The notes beneath the pieces are model-generated. The model was not told where the DNA came from, did not search any database, and saw only the letters and a list, made by a program, of their open reading frames with translations. Position numbers and translations under genes: made by a program. Source: Diprion similis (lineage: Eukaryota > Arthropoda > Insecta > Hymenoptera > Diprionidae). Taken from it: a stretch of DNA of 64,000 nucleotides. Below are positions 13,347 through 26,586 of this stretch, in pieces. The stretch is from NCBI RefSeq assembly GCF_021155765.1, contig NC_060108.1, forward strand, positions 19,865,025 through 19,929,024, written 5' to 3'. Numbering within the stretch: position 1 is the stretch's first letter; each line of letters starts with the position of its first letter.

Positions 13347-16300
13347 CATCTATATATATTGTGCGGTTTTTCATCGCTGTGCGGTGAAATTGTTCATTGA
13401 AAATATTATGACTAAAATCTGAATGAATTGAAGAGCATTTACCGACTGCACTCACTCGGTCAATCTCAATAATTAATTGAGTCATATTTTTTAGACACTT
13501 CCAAGTGCTTCCTCTCAATCTTTCTTGATAAGAAAATCAAATTTGTTAAGAAAATATGCGGTTATCTCAAGCTGAACTATTATTGATTATTAATGGTGTT
13601 ATTTGAAGACACGATGTTGTCTAATTAAATTCTGCTTAAGTGAAAATTCCAGTGTAGGATATAATTAAAAAAAATTCTATTACAGTGTGCTAGGTACTAT
13701 CTAAATACCTGGGTTTTAATCGAAAAAAATTTCAATTACGAAGGAATCACTTTTTTCAATTCCGTCAGGTATATTTTATACATATTTATATGTTTTTATA
13801 AATTTTCTTCATTCGTGCATTATTATTGCAATCAGAATTTCCGGCCTAAATTGGAAGCCTCAATTTGTTTATCCGCGTGATCTGATATATCGTTTTTTTG
13901 ACCTTTTGCTACAAAAGAAGTATTAAATATTGATATAATACAATTGAAACGAAACATGAAAATCTGTGAAACTCGTCAGCGACGTCCAGTGCGTATAATA
14001 AATCAGTCGTATATCCACGAGCGAAATTGTTTCGCAAAAAATTCATAGGACCCCGTAAATATAGTATCTATTATATAATAATAAATATAGAGTGAAATTA
14101 TTTTTATTTTCTCTAAAATGGATCGTTAGTCTTCCAAGTTATAACTGGATACGATGAGACCGTCCATCTATTACTTGGAAAGACGTCTTAATGGAATTTC
14201 TGAAGCCCGGGTTTTCCTGAATTATAAAATTTAGGGTGAAATCGGTATTTGATAATGTTTACTGTTTAGTAAAACAACCCGTATATAATTTTAATAAATT
14301 GTAAAACTCCAAATGGCTACCGAATCGCAAAAAAAAAAAACGATGGTCGGCTCTAATATCAATAAAACCAGCCAATTTCAATGATCAGAGATATTTTTGT
14401 GCGACAATTTTCAGTCGCGCGCTAAATAAATAAAAAGTCTGGCACAATTACACGTGATATAGATCAATTATACAGTGTAAATAGTTTTACATCACCTGTA
14501 TGCATATACTAGTAATTAATACACAGATATACATATTTATAAATATAAATATATATATATGCGCATGGATATAATCAGTGAATAAATAATTTATATACTT
14601 TTCATATAATTGTAAATAACTAATGCGTTTCATCATTTGTAATATAAATGAAAATTATGAATTTAAGTAATAACTGTAAATACGCCTCATAATAAGTATA
14701 ATTCGAGATATTGCTAAGAGAAGAGAAGTCGTATAGTAATAATATACATAATATACCTTGTACATACATAATGTTATACCTACATAGAATAAACCGATCA
14801 AGAACGATCTAATTACCATGGAAAGTACAGATGGTCGATTGTTTCCATCATCGAGCGAAATCTGAAACTGTCAATTGAAGCCTTGCTGAGTCGTCATCGA
14901 GTGAATTGATCAGGTTTTGGTCGAGTTGTCTAATATTATAATTGGTCGATCGGAGTTTTCAAACTGATTGTGAATCCACATCCATAGAGAGTGTACGCAG
15001 CCTATAATTTATAAAGTACGAAGCATATGAAGAAAAACAAAGGCCAGTCAACGTATTCGCGATGTATATATTTTAAAACTGTCAATTTTTGCGTACGTAC
15101 GTATAGAATTGGTAGAATAAACCAAATAGTGAAAGAGTCGTTCAAGTTTGTCAGATTAATTTCAAGCAGTATTAAAGAGTATTATTATACAAGGAAAACC
15201 AGGAAAAAGTGCAAATGACGTTTCGCTTCCGCATCTGCGGCCAATCGAAATGTTGAAGCGAAATCTCGTCGCATCTTGAAAGAGCCAGGACTCTGTGAGA
15301 AGCAAAAGATAAGAGGTAAGAAGCGTCAAGGAATTCTGTGCAATCGTTGCAGTCTTTTGCGACGATTAGTCGAATATTCGCCGTTGATTATCCGATTAAA
15401 AATTTCGCTTTCCGCTGACGAAAAAACGGCAGTTTAACCTTTAATTGAAGAACTGCGTGCAGTCATCTTACTTACGATCACGTGTGAATCTTGACTGAAA
15501 TCGCATATTTTGATGAACACGATGTTTTCGTTTTTGAAATGGCTAAAAAAAGATGTAATACAGAATTTCAAAAACGATAAACTCGGCATTATAAAATTTT
15601 TTGTATTTTCTACACACGCATCAGTTTACAGAAGAATATTGCTATGTAACGTTAATTTTTATAAACTCCATTGTACCGATAATATCGAGAGATCAATTAA
15701 ACGGGAAGATGGATCACTGCATTGTTCATACATACAAACTTCGAAATCCAACAACCTTACGACAAGATATTATACTTATAACCCATTAGTAATTTCCTAT
15801 CTAGAAAATATTGTAGTGCAGTAGCTGAATATATAGATGAACGATTACAACAGCCGACAAGAGATATAACAGAAAAGCCAACTATAACTATATTAGCAAA
15901 TTAAAGATAAAAAATAGAACCAACGCGATAAGCACGCGAATAGTTCGGCCATTTTACGTCCCTCCGATGATGAGAGTATGAGAATATAAAAAAAAAAAAA
16001 AAAAAAAAAATAAGAATGCTATAAAGATGTAAAGGCGAATAGCACTGACTGGAAACAATAGTCATTAATAAAAATTGGGGCAACCGCATCAATGGTTAAC
16101 GGCGAAAGGGTTAACGACATCCATCTTATCTTATCGACCAACCAAGCTACAGATCGTCTTATAATTTTACACAGCGATTATAAGTTACGATGTCCCCCTT
16201 AGCTGTAGATGAGACGAAAGTATATTATATCACCGATTTACCGATTGCGAATTTCATTTTTCCCTGCAAGTATAGAATTCGGTGTGATGCACAACAGTGG

Positions 16301-17616
16301 ATGAGTGCATCGTGTTGTACCGTTAATTCGGCGTACTTATGCAATCCGCATTCTTTAGCGAACGATCCGCGACGAGATTCCTGAATTTGGATCACCGGCT
16401 TCCACGGTGTTTTTCATCCTGTTTCGAAAATACTGATGACAATTAGTATCAGCGATCAACTAGCGCAATGCTCTGGGGCAATAGGATTGTGGGAATCGTT
16501 ACGCGGTCATCAGATATATTTAAATAGAGGTTCCGAACATATTGGAGAATTAAGAATACCGCCTTTGCTGTGTGACCCTGACGAATAATTCACGACTAGA
16601 TGATGTAACGGTTAATAGATAGTAAAATTTGCTACGGGTTTCGTATGTAAAAACAATTTTGCCATGTCTTTTAACTAACTGCTTCGAAATGAAATCTCGA
16701 CGACGACGTGGTTCTTTTTTCAGTAGTTTATTAAGTACTCGTTTCGAATATTGCATCACATCAACGCATTAAAATTAAACAAAAGTATATTATAATCGGC
16801 AAACGCGCGTACCAATGTGCTCGAATTATGGGGAACGGTAAGGAATCCTATCAATCTATGAATCTGCAAGTATAATTCGATAGCGATGTGTATGTGCATA
16901 GCCTGGAATAATCGTTACGAAACACCTGTTGTCCTCGATAAACCGAGTTAAGCAACAGCTCAGGACTTGAAACGCGTTGCGGCGTTGCGATTAAACAAAC
17001 TGGAATATTACGTAGCATGATAGTACGATTTTGAAAAATCTCCAGATATTTCTAGCCAAGAAAAGCTGCTAGTAAATAAGTATTGTGGAAAAAGTATACG
17101 TTCATTCACACCAAGTGTTATACTCATTCAAAGTCCAAGAATTTTATTTGGACTAGCTATCTCGACATTCGGTCCTACAATCGAATAAACAAGTTTTGAA
17201 GTACGGGAGTAAACGATGATGAGCCGATAACTTTGACGATAAGCTTTATAATTGTGCCCACGGGGTATATCACTTCTCGAAAACAATTCCACTCCTCTTA
17301 TGGTAGACCTAACAAGGCGACTGCATGCAGAACTGCAACTCTACACTTCGGTCTGGTCGATTTAATCGCGACACTTGCGTTCACTCGAAACCCAAGAACC
17401 AATGCCCAGCTCGACTTATCGAAGGCCTGTAGCTGGTGTTACATCATAAGGAGAATAAAATTCGCGAATGATATTAGATCGGCTCTGAAGAATCAAGAGA
17501 CGCGATGCTCGACCGAAATACTTGATCAAATGATCGCTTGGCTCGCTTGATTCCATCTGCCTGCAGTACAGTGATATTCCAGTGAAACGACACTCCGTAT
17601 CCCAACTCCGTTCTGC
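13242..17616. other. Non-coding stretch between the two tail-anchored genes
   Basis: AT-rich sequence with A runs at 13318-13346 and about 15989-16010. The first few hundred bases are probably the 3' UTR of the gene at 12.93 kb. No exon chain or RNA gene was recognised. Confidence 0.45.
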
Positions 17617-17799
17617 ATGCCCCGACCAAAGGAGATATCGACAACGAGCACGGCTGCCGCCGATACTCGGCAGACACGACGCGAACTGCTGGTGAAACGG
17701 TTGGAGTTTGATAAACCGCGGCGAAAATATTTCCTCTATCGCAGGCCTGAAGTACTGGACATCAAAGCAGAATTATCAAACGTCGAACTGACGCAAGAG
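17617..17799 (+). CDS. Candidate 5' coding exon of the gene at 18.7-20.0 kb
   Basis: Sixty-one codons from an ATG to a strong donor (GAG followed by GTAAGT). The exon is GC-richer than its surroundings and encodes a basic, charged peptide (RRELLVKRLEFDKPRRKYF in the middle). The donor is in phase 0. Joining it to the acceptor at 18696/18697 keeps a frame open beginning GAVEALLQALQNPKRKL, but that frame is not the one that reaches the membrane anchor in the last exon. Either this is a separate isoform, a base is missing in the middle exon, or the exon belongs to another transcript. No homolog recognised. Confidence 0.4.
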
Positions 17800-18677
17800 G
17801 TAAGTCCCAAATCCTGTTCCCAGTTGCAATCGCGGTTTACCTTTGCCTTGGTCTTGTGGTTGAAGTAAGTTTTCCTAATGCAAGCGTCTAGCGTGGGATA
17901 CAGTGAAAAGTTAGATATTTGATACACGGATGTCTTAATTGCAACGTCATGTTTAACTCTGTTACTGTAATAAATTGTCTTCTTATTTTTTTCACATTTT
18001 TTTTACACTATACTTGGTACCAAGATACCAGAAATTATGATCGAAGTTTCACTTCATACTTACAATTAGGGTTTGGTAGAAGATATCGAGAAAGCGGTCT
18101 CATGATTATTATATTCATACTAAAACATTTTCCTCGGCGACAATTGATTGATGTGAATTTTAGTAACGAGGTCGTTATCGATGATGTATAATTCCCATTG
18201 AATACAAGAATGATCCAAGTTCACTGGAAAAATCTTGAAACCGAAATTTTTTAATTTGCAAATCTTTGAAGTGTCGTAAGCACAAAAAGAAATTATTGTG
18301 TCCAGTAACTGGGACATCTAGCTGTATCTCGCACATGTACTGATTCTGAGAATACCAAAGCGGTCGGTAAGTTCGTTTTCGTGTATGTCGCACTCGTCGT
18401 AAAGAAAGCTATGAGTCAAAGAATTAAACCGAAGTAACGTAGTTTCGGGGCCAGACGAATTCAATTTTGAATAATGAAATACAGCAAGTTTCACTGAATG
18501 CAGTTCCACAATATAGACAACATCGGACCATGTCACTCTAAAGTTTCTCCAAGAGCCTCTTTCGCTTCCACTAAAAATAATAACTTGGTTTTCTTTACCT
18601 CTTTCAAGTCTCTCACGATCTGTAAACACCTCCATCTACAATCACATGCACCGTGTTAACGAAGGGTTAAGAACTGA

Positions 18678-19989
18678 ATGAAGTGGGATGTTTTAGGGGG
18701 CGGTGGAGGCCCTGCTGCAAGCCCTGCAGAACCCGAAGCGGAAGTTGGTGTTGGCCAGACCGCGAGGAGGGCTCCAGGAACACGAACGACGCACAACCCT
18801 CTCCCAAGACGAGACTATCACGGCCAAGTCGACGACGACGAACCCGGACCTTCGAAGAGGGCTGGTTCAACGCTGCTGCAGGAAGAAGTCGAGCAAGCGA
18901 CAACCAGGTCGACGAAGCGAAGGGAGAGTAGCGTCGAAAAGCGAGGGGCCAGCGTCCAAATGCATCCGATTTCTAGCTCCGAGCACCTGGCCGCCGATGG
19001 GATGGATGCATCGGTAATCTCTCTTTTTCTCCCTTTCTTTTTCTCTCTCTGCACACACGCGAGATGATTTCTAAGGATCGTTTTCTTCCGACGGCTGATC
19101 TTTCATTTCTGAGCGACATTGAATTGGAATGAACGCGATGTTATTCACGGTTGTACTTTCACCGACTATTTCCGACGTTTATTCTTAACCCCGAGAGATT
19201 TAGCTTTTTCATTTACCGGCGCAAAAAACGTCGAGCAGATTTGCAGCCTTGGGACGAGACTTTACCAACTATTAGGTACCGAGGCTATTCGAAATTTCCA
19301 TTCTACGTGTTCGGAGCATATGATGATTTATACAGAATCATTTTACAGATCACGATTTCGATACGCAACTTTTATAGAAGCTGTTTAAAAACCAATAAAA
19401 TCTATCGTTTTTGCAATCAAAATTTCTTGCATTGTGAGTAAAAATTTTGGTAAAGTTGTTAGCGTAATTCGGTCCATGACGTTCACTTGGCTGTTGGTTA
19501 CGATGAAAAGCTGCAGCGTTACAACTTCATCCTGCCTACTTTCTACATACTTATATCCACGACGTGGGTTGAATGTCCAATATATGTATGACGTACTGTC
19601 ACTATCGTTGGCTTTAATTAACGGGGTTACAATTGATGTATAGTTGGGGACATCGTACAAGGTAGGTATAGTTATATACCACGGGAAAATTTTGTTATCC
19701 ATGTACTTTGCTTCAGCCTACGTAACCGGTTGAACAAAACGTTTGCTTCCTGTATGTTAACGGCAAAAAAGAATATAGAATTCCTCCGTGAAATACTGAC
19801 TGTAACACCGTTATGCTTGTGACTCATATAGTCGAACTTATTTTCTAGTCATCCTCATCGGTGGAGACACAGAGAAGATCCAGACAACTCTTGGTCGGCT
19901 GGGACACCTTTCGCTCCAGGACAATGCTGCTCCTGATAGTGTTACTCGTCGTCTGGGCTATCGTCTACTTTCCGATAATCCTGACGTGA
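18678..19989 (+). CDS. Second small protein with a C-terminal membrane anchor
   Basis: Two exons, up to 19013 and 19849-19989, joined at GT-AG sites in phase 0. In this frame the product has a disordered, charged region (DDDEPGPSKRAG, LLQEEVEQ, SSSEHLAADGMDAS) followed by a hydrophobic tail ending SRTMLLLIVLLVVWAIVY and six more residues to the stop at 19989. If translation starts at the ATG at 18678 the protein is 158 residues. If the acceptor at 18696 (TTTTAG) is used, the exon starts at 18697 and needs an upstream exon ending in phase 1. The tail resembles that of the protein at 12930-13241 (W, basic residue, T, hydrophobic block, VW-IVY), so the two may be tandem paralogs or alternative ends of one locus. 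The middle exon is also open in another frame. Exact start uncertain. Confidence 0.5.
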
Positions 19990-22191
19990 TTTCATGAGTG
20001 CAAAATGAAAACGGAAGAAACTTTTTATGCGAGAATGCCATGAAATAAGTGCTCTTCGTTAATTGATACGGAGAGAAGAGTTCGGTTAAAAAAATGATTA
20101 CTAGCCATTCTTCGTAATCTTTTAGCTCGGATCTAGTCACCCGATCTGTGCGATACTAGGAGGAAGTAAAATCGAAAATATCGAAACAAAAGGATTGACC
20201 GAAGATACCTTGGCGCGATTATAAACTTGATTCGTTACTTTCGAGTGCTTTCAGTTACCAATAATCAAACTCGAAGTAAAAATATGATAGCAAATAGATT
20301 TTTAAAAGTATTGCGCATCGATTGATGACTCTGATTTTTCACAATGGCGTTGGGATTTTTACATTTACTTTTTCATGTATCCAACCGAGGAGTTATCCAC
20401 TTTACCGACTGATGATACGTACGATCTGTTGATCCAAGTGTTCATCCGCATGACTTACCACGATTTCACGCAACTTCGAATAACTTGAAACCTCAAGAGA
20501 CGATTGATATAAAATTACCACGTGATTTCACATCATTTTACAATTTACACGACTCGGTACCAATTTCTATAATCTTCTAGCACTGAGAACTATACTTTCG
20601 TATCGAGTTGCTAGTGAATACAAAAAATTCATCGTCGGATGTGCACGTGACTCAAAGGGTGATTGACCGCTCGTATCAAGTAACGAGTAATAGATTAAGA
20701 TAGATTATAGTAATTGTGTAATGGATGGCGATAGACAAGGTCAGGTTACGTTATAATTAAGTCATGAAATTAACGTACACTAATCGCCTTGATTCTTTAA
20801 AGATGGTTTCATTTGAATGAAAAATAATTGTATATTTTACTTAGATATCTAGCATCTTTTTCTTCGGAAAATAAAGAAAAGTCACGTTATAATCGGTAAA
20901 TAGGGAAAAGTGGGAAATTTCAATGACGTTAATAACTACTGCGTTTCACTTAGACGCGCAGAAATACCGATTAATGTATTTATTATTGGGCTAAGGTGCA
21001 AACTCCAAATCGTAAAGTCAAAATGCGGTTATAATCCGGGACAGTATGTTATTATCGCAGAGATACAATTATCAATAATTGTTGCAAAACCCTGAGTCAG
21101 TGGCAAAGTCGTAAAGTCATAAAAATGAGGTCAAAGAAAGATGAAAAATTATTGAACGACGAAAATCTAAACCCTCCATTAGCGAATTATAAACACGATT
21201 ATCAAGAAGTACAGATTTTCCAAATATATTATACGCATTTGAATGCATTTACGTTAATAATTCTTAGTGATATGTGTATATAACATATGGTATCAACAAG
21301 CCGAGAAGATCATGTTGAAGTCAGTAACGTTATCGTGACGATTTAGTTCCTTAAAAATCATTGCAGAATTAAGAAAATAGTGATTTTTTCTCCAATGTTT
21401 TGTAACGATAACGTTACCAACTTCAACTTCGTCCAAAAAAATATTCAGGGTAAACTACTGAACACGCATAATTTTCGACGCTCAACTTCGGTTCCGTTAT
21501 TTGTGTACCTGTGCCACCCATGAATGGTAGCGTAATGGTTTCTTCAAATTCGAGAATGCCAGGGTTGACCTGCACCATGAAGTAAGAGAGGTGTTAAGCG
21601 AATACTTGTCGCATGCACATTGAATTATACGAATGTAAATAGAATTGTAAGTTTTGCAAAATAAATGCTAATTATTACAACACAACATTATGCAAAAATT
21701 GAATTCTAAATACAATTCCGAGGACTGAAAAGAGTTTTCCTCATTTTTCGATTCAAGATATTTCTTATCAAGGAGGATAAACTTGGGCGAACTTTGACGT
21801 TTAAGATTCGCAATGTCAGTGCCACGTCTTCTGGACTCTCCATAAGCCAATCAGGATCGTTCGCAAAGCTGATCAACCAATCACTACCGTGACTTTAATT
21901 CCTTTATACTAGGTACAAGATAATTTCGAACGAACGTCAGTAATCTTGCTCGTTAATAAGTCGATTACTCTATCAACCAATGGCAAACTGAGGACAAGAG
22001 AAAGCGTATTTGCTCGTGGCTATAAGATCGTCATCAAACAGACTTTAGTGTGCTTCAAGTCGCACGCGCAGAGCCATTGCTCTCCGTATATATTTTTCTT
22101 GAATACTTATTCGTGCGGTAGGAACGGCGTTGATATAATCTAAGGTAAACCAGAGACGTGAGTCAAAACTACAGTCGAGATCAGCGCAAAC
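19990..22191. other. Intergenic DNA before the EndoU gene
   Basis: AT-rich sequence holding a 3' UTR at its left end and, at 21313-21426, an inverted repeat. The last 200 bp before 22192 are presumably the promoter and 5' UTR of the EndoU gene. Nothing else recognised. Confidence 0.45.
21313..21426. repeat. Inverted repeat with 21-22-bp arms
   Basis: GTTGAAGTCAGTAACGTTAT at 21313 and its near reverse complement ending at 21426 are separated by about 70 bp, whose ends also pair weakly (AAAAATCATT against AGTGATTTTT). The whole could form a stem of pre-miRNA size or be the remains of a small MITE. No target-site duplication seen. Confidence 0.55.
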
Positions 22192-25100
22192 ATGAAAGCC
22201 AGGGCAGCTTTGTTTGCACTGCTGGCGGTCGGTCTTCTCGTGGGTAAGTGAATCGTTAAATTTTTTAAGAGACTAAAATCCGACCATCGATTGATTTAAT
22301 CAAAATTTAGTCACACTGTTTAATTTTCTCATATTTTTCCTGGTAATTACGATGACAATTTTTTGTTTCCATTGGCTTTTTATTGAATTTGCTGCCAACA
22401 GTATAAGTGACAGTTGAAACGGTAAGCCTCGGTCAGATGACTTTCCCATGTTTGCATAAAGTCTTCGGATTTGAAATTGGAATTGTTGAACGTCGAAAGA
22501 AGATACTTGGCGTCCTTCGTTTATTTAAAAAGTATTCGAGGCTACACAGTAATCCCTCGAGGGAATGACATTTGCACAAATACTTTTACTTGTATAATGA
22601 GTTAGGTACTCGAAATCCCCTTTTTCTACAATCGATTTCTCCGTACGGGCAAAATTAATGACAAAATCGTATATTGATGTCAATTTATAATGCTTACCGA
22701 GAATTGGGATCTTCTTTTGCGAATATTCCATGTTTATAATAATATGGTATGTCTGGCAATGGTTATTTTGTCACTTCTATAAATAGTCAGAGGTTGCGAT
22801 TTCTCACCGACTATAATACCGTATATGACACCGGTTTTGTTGTTCGGAATAACAACCAGATGAATCAAAATGACAACATAGAACAGTCGAATTTCATGCA
22901 CATATTTACATACATCATGTAGATCATGAGAAAATTTTATCAATGACCCGAATCTCTACGATAATATTCAACCATTACACGCCATCTTCAAGAGCCTTGG
23001 AATATCCATGACCGTGATATTTTCTGCGAATATACTTCTTTGCACAAGGCTAATAGTAAGAAAAAATACGACGTACGTACTTTGAAGGTACGCAATTTGA
23101 AGTGGACCCATAATTCGTGGTTTGATAAAAGAAACGAGGGGAAATGTCTGTGTGTAACTTTTGTAAATAGAATCATTGTTATTCAATCATCAATATTTGA
23201 AAGATGTCTGGTTTACATTCGGTAAACCGCATTTTATTACTTCATTATGCGAGCAATCTGAATTGAATGGAAAAAAATCACATTTGACGAATCCACTCTT
23301 AAGTCTGATTGCAGTATCACGGATTGTGTCACGTGTTGTGATACTTTGCGCCTGGCTAATTATTATAACTGCAATAGTGCTGATGATCACTTTATTTAGA
23401 TAAACCAACTTGACCTTTCAACCATGCTGCTCCATTTCTTCGATCGCTTATCTTATTATTGAGACCTTTGGTATAATCTTATAGATTATTATATTCCCAG
23501 AATTCGTTCACAACGATTACGTAGTCAGTTACTGAGAAACAGGATGAATCTATTAAGACGACGAAATACAACGAATGAAACGATGCCAACCCAAACTAAT
23601 GCCTTGCATGATTCATCGCTACAATAAGGAACAAAAAATATTTGATGTAAAAATAAAGATGAATAAAATGCATAAAAAGAGTTTGAAATGTACCGTTCGA
23701 ATCGTATCAGTCACAGCATGATTATTCATTAAAATATTGACTTTCCAACGAATTTATACCATCTCGTTTCAAGTTTAATACTTGACGTGTTAACCTGTTC
23801 AAAAAGTTTGCACCGTTTTGACGTAAGCGTTAATGTTTCTGAGAAATGTTTGTTTCACTGTTCGTTCTCATAACAAGAGCTTCTATAATCATTAATTCAT
23901 AACACATGTAGCACAGGTTTATTCTGCAAGAAAGTCATTAACGCTACGTAACATTATATGTATAATGTATAGACAAATAAGAAGTATCAACAGTTACGTA
24001 AGTTTGACAATAAACCGTATCAACTTGTTATCATCTGAACAAAACATTGTAAATACAAAAAATTGTTCAGATTCGGCCTGACCTGGGTTCAGAAAATATT
24101 TGGAAAATAGTGCTCCAAGCAAAATGGATTAAAAGCAGTCTTAAAAATCCATCCAAAATCCAAATGCAATTCAAAAGTTTTCATTTCCTTGGTAGACCTC
24201 CCTAAATGATTGAATTGTGCGTTTCAGGGGACGTCGACGCTGGTTGGAAGTTTTGGAAGTCCAGTAAGAAGGATGAAGCTACAACCACGACAACAACCAC
24301 TACCATCGCTCCGCCAACCACTAGTCAACGCACTCCGACAAATCCAAAGAATGCCGTATTAGGTGCAGCAGATCCAGGACTCGCAATTGGCGTTGGTAGC
24401 ACCGGAACCAATATCAGGAACAATGCACGACCGAGCAAACCAAACCCCGGAACTGAGGTTGGCCTCGATATACCAGTGTCAAAACCAAATAAACCAGGAA
24501 TCGGAGGTCAGGGAGGACAAGGCTACAGAGACTGGGCAGTAGGATTAACGGGAGCTGGTGAACCCGGAAAGCCTGGGTCACAACTGCCGAATCAAGGATC
24601 AGCACAACAACCAGCTCCGAGTAAGAGAAACAAGTTTGATGCGAATCCTCAACATTTCTGTTGAGAGTGAATACCATCGCGAAACCACTTAATTGAATGG
24701 TTGAGGATGTTAGACCAGTGCAAATATTAATTGTTCGTATCAAGGTCACTGAGCAAAAGCTTTGACGAATCTTTTAAAAAGTTTGATAAACATCGCATGG
24801 CTGTATCGATTGCAGACTCCGGAAGTAGACCTGGTACTACAACGGGAAAACCCGCTGGTGGTCAACCACAAACAGGACAGCAGTTGCCTGGAAGTCGTCC
24901 AGGTTCGCCAACCGGAACTGGTCCTGCCAGTCAGCCAGGACAAACCAGTAGTACTCTGAAACCGACAACAACCACTGTTCGCGGACCTCAGGGAAGCTCC
25001 ACCGACGGAAAGCCGCAGGTTTCCACATTGAACATTGGCAGCTTGAACCCCGGTAGCAGAACAGGTTCACCAACGTCTAACCCTGGGTCCAACCCTCAAA

Positions 25101-26586
25101 GCAGACCTGGCTCACCTACGTCCACATCCGGAGGTAACACACCTACAGGTGGTAAAAGTTGGGCGGATATTGCAGCCACAAATAGCAAACCCGGTTCCCC
25201 GACATCTTCAAGACCTGGTTCACCGCAAGGTGGACAAAACTCATACCCTGGTCAGGGTGGTAGCACTACACCAGGTACCAATTAAAAAACGTGTTTGTTT
25301 CGTAGATTTACACTAAGTTAATCCCTGACATGACGTATTCATTCACTTATTTTTTAATTATGTCACAGGCCAATCTCGACCATCTCAAATTCCGATTCAG
25401 CCTTACGGACAACCAGGACATCAAGGTGCTCAGCAGCCGGGACGAACTGGACCTTCAACCGGTGGAGCAATTGCTGCCGGAGCCGTAGGTGGTGCTGTGG
25501 CTGCCACAACATTCTCGAGCAATCCAACGTACAGCAAGGGAAACACAGTGACTGACGAAGATCTGATCAAGTTGGCCGAATCGTTATTCATTAAGGATGT
25601 GAACAATGCCAACAGATACATCACACTGAATCTCCAGAAACGGACGACTGGCAACAATCTCGCCGACGAGGCACCGCAACCGTAAATAAAATTTTTAATA
25701 TCCTTCTGTAAATAAAATACGATTTGCAATCATTACTTTTGGTAGATCTGTTTGTTAGCTTAGGGGTTCTGGTTCTGAATCATATTAATGACCTTAACGT
25801 GGTTCAATTAGGTTGCTGAGCGTCAAGTCCGAGGCTTTACAAATCCCTACGATCCAAAAGGTCCTCGCTCTCTACAACAATTACGAACACGATGTTCGTA
25901 CGAATGAATACGTGAGCCCGGCAGAACGAGCCGAAGAAAGTTTATTGGTGGACACATTTTTGAGTACAAACGTAATGTCGGCTGCGATGCGATTTCTAGC
26001 AGACAAGGGATTCGTTCGCAAGGACTACTACGAGTACAAAGATACCTTGCGAAGATTGTGGTTTAATCTTTACTCTCGTGGAGAGGGTAAGATTGGAAGC
26101 TCCGGTTTCGAGCATGTCTTCTTATCAGAATCGAAACTAGGTACCGAATTGATCGGGTTACACAACTGGATTTACTACAACGCTGAGGAAGTTGCTAACC
26201 GTGCTAATTACTTGGGCTACATCAAGAAGGTGGACCTTGGAGACGTAAGTTTTCATTAATTTAATTCACTCATCGTCTTCGGTGGGTGAATCTTTTGGAC
26301 TTGTACCAACCACACATGAGAGAAGCCATTAAATTTTATATGTCCATTGCAGAAAGCTTCGATAGTGAAGTTTCACACGAAACTAAACGGCTTGGACAAG
26401 CCAGTTACGAGTATGTTCATCGGGACTTCACCGGAACTGGAAATGGCTCTCTACACGGTTTGCTTTTTTGTCAGGCCTGACACTTCGTGTCCAGTTTCAC
26501 TGGGAGGCACGCCATTCAACATCATTACGCACAAGTTCAAATACAGAGGCAAAGAGTTGATCGGATCTGCCAACCCTGAGATTTAA
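22192..26586 (+). CDS. EndoU: Secreted EndoU-family (poly(U)-specific) endoribonuclease with a low-complexity front half
   Basis: Six exons: 22192-22243, 24228-24620, 24816-25274, 25369-25681, 25812-26244 and 26353-26586; 627 residues. Exon 1 encodes a signal peptide (MKARAALFALLAVGLLVG), so the protein is secreted or enters the secretory pathway. Residues about 18-345 are a Thr-, Pro-, Gly- and Ser-rich linker with repeats such as SRPGSPTS and the short motif KSWADIAA. Residues about 355-627 are the XendoU domain, which cleaves single-stranded RNA at uridylates using Mn2+. The catalytic pair is His507 (FEHVF) and His523 (GLHNW), 16 residues apart as in frog XendoU. Lys566 in the LDKPVTSMFIGTSPE stretch fits the third catalytic residue. 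The first intron is about 2 kb, the others 94-195 bp. The domain call is secure; the linker's function is unknown. Confidence 0.95.
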
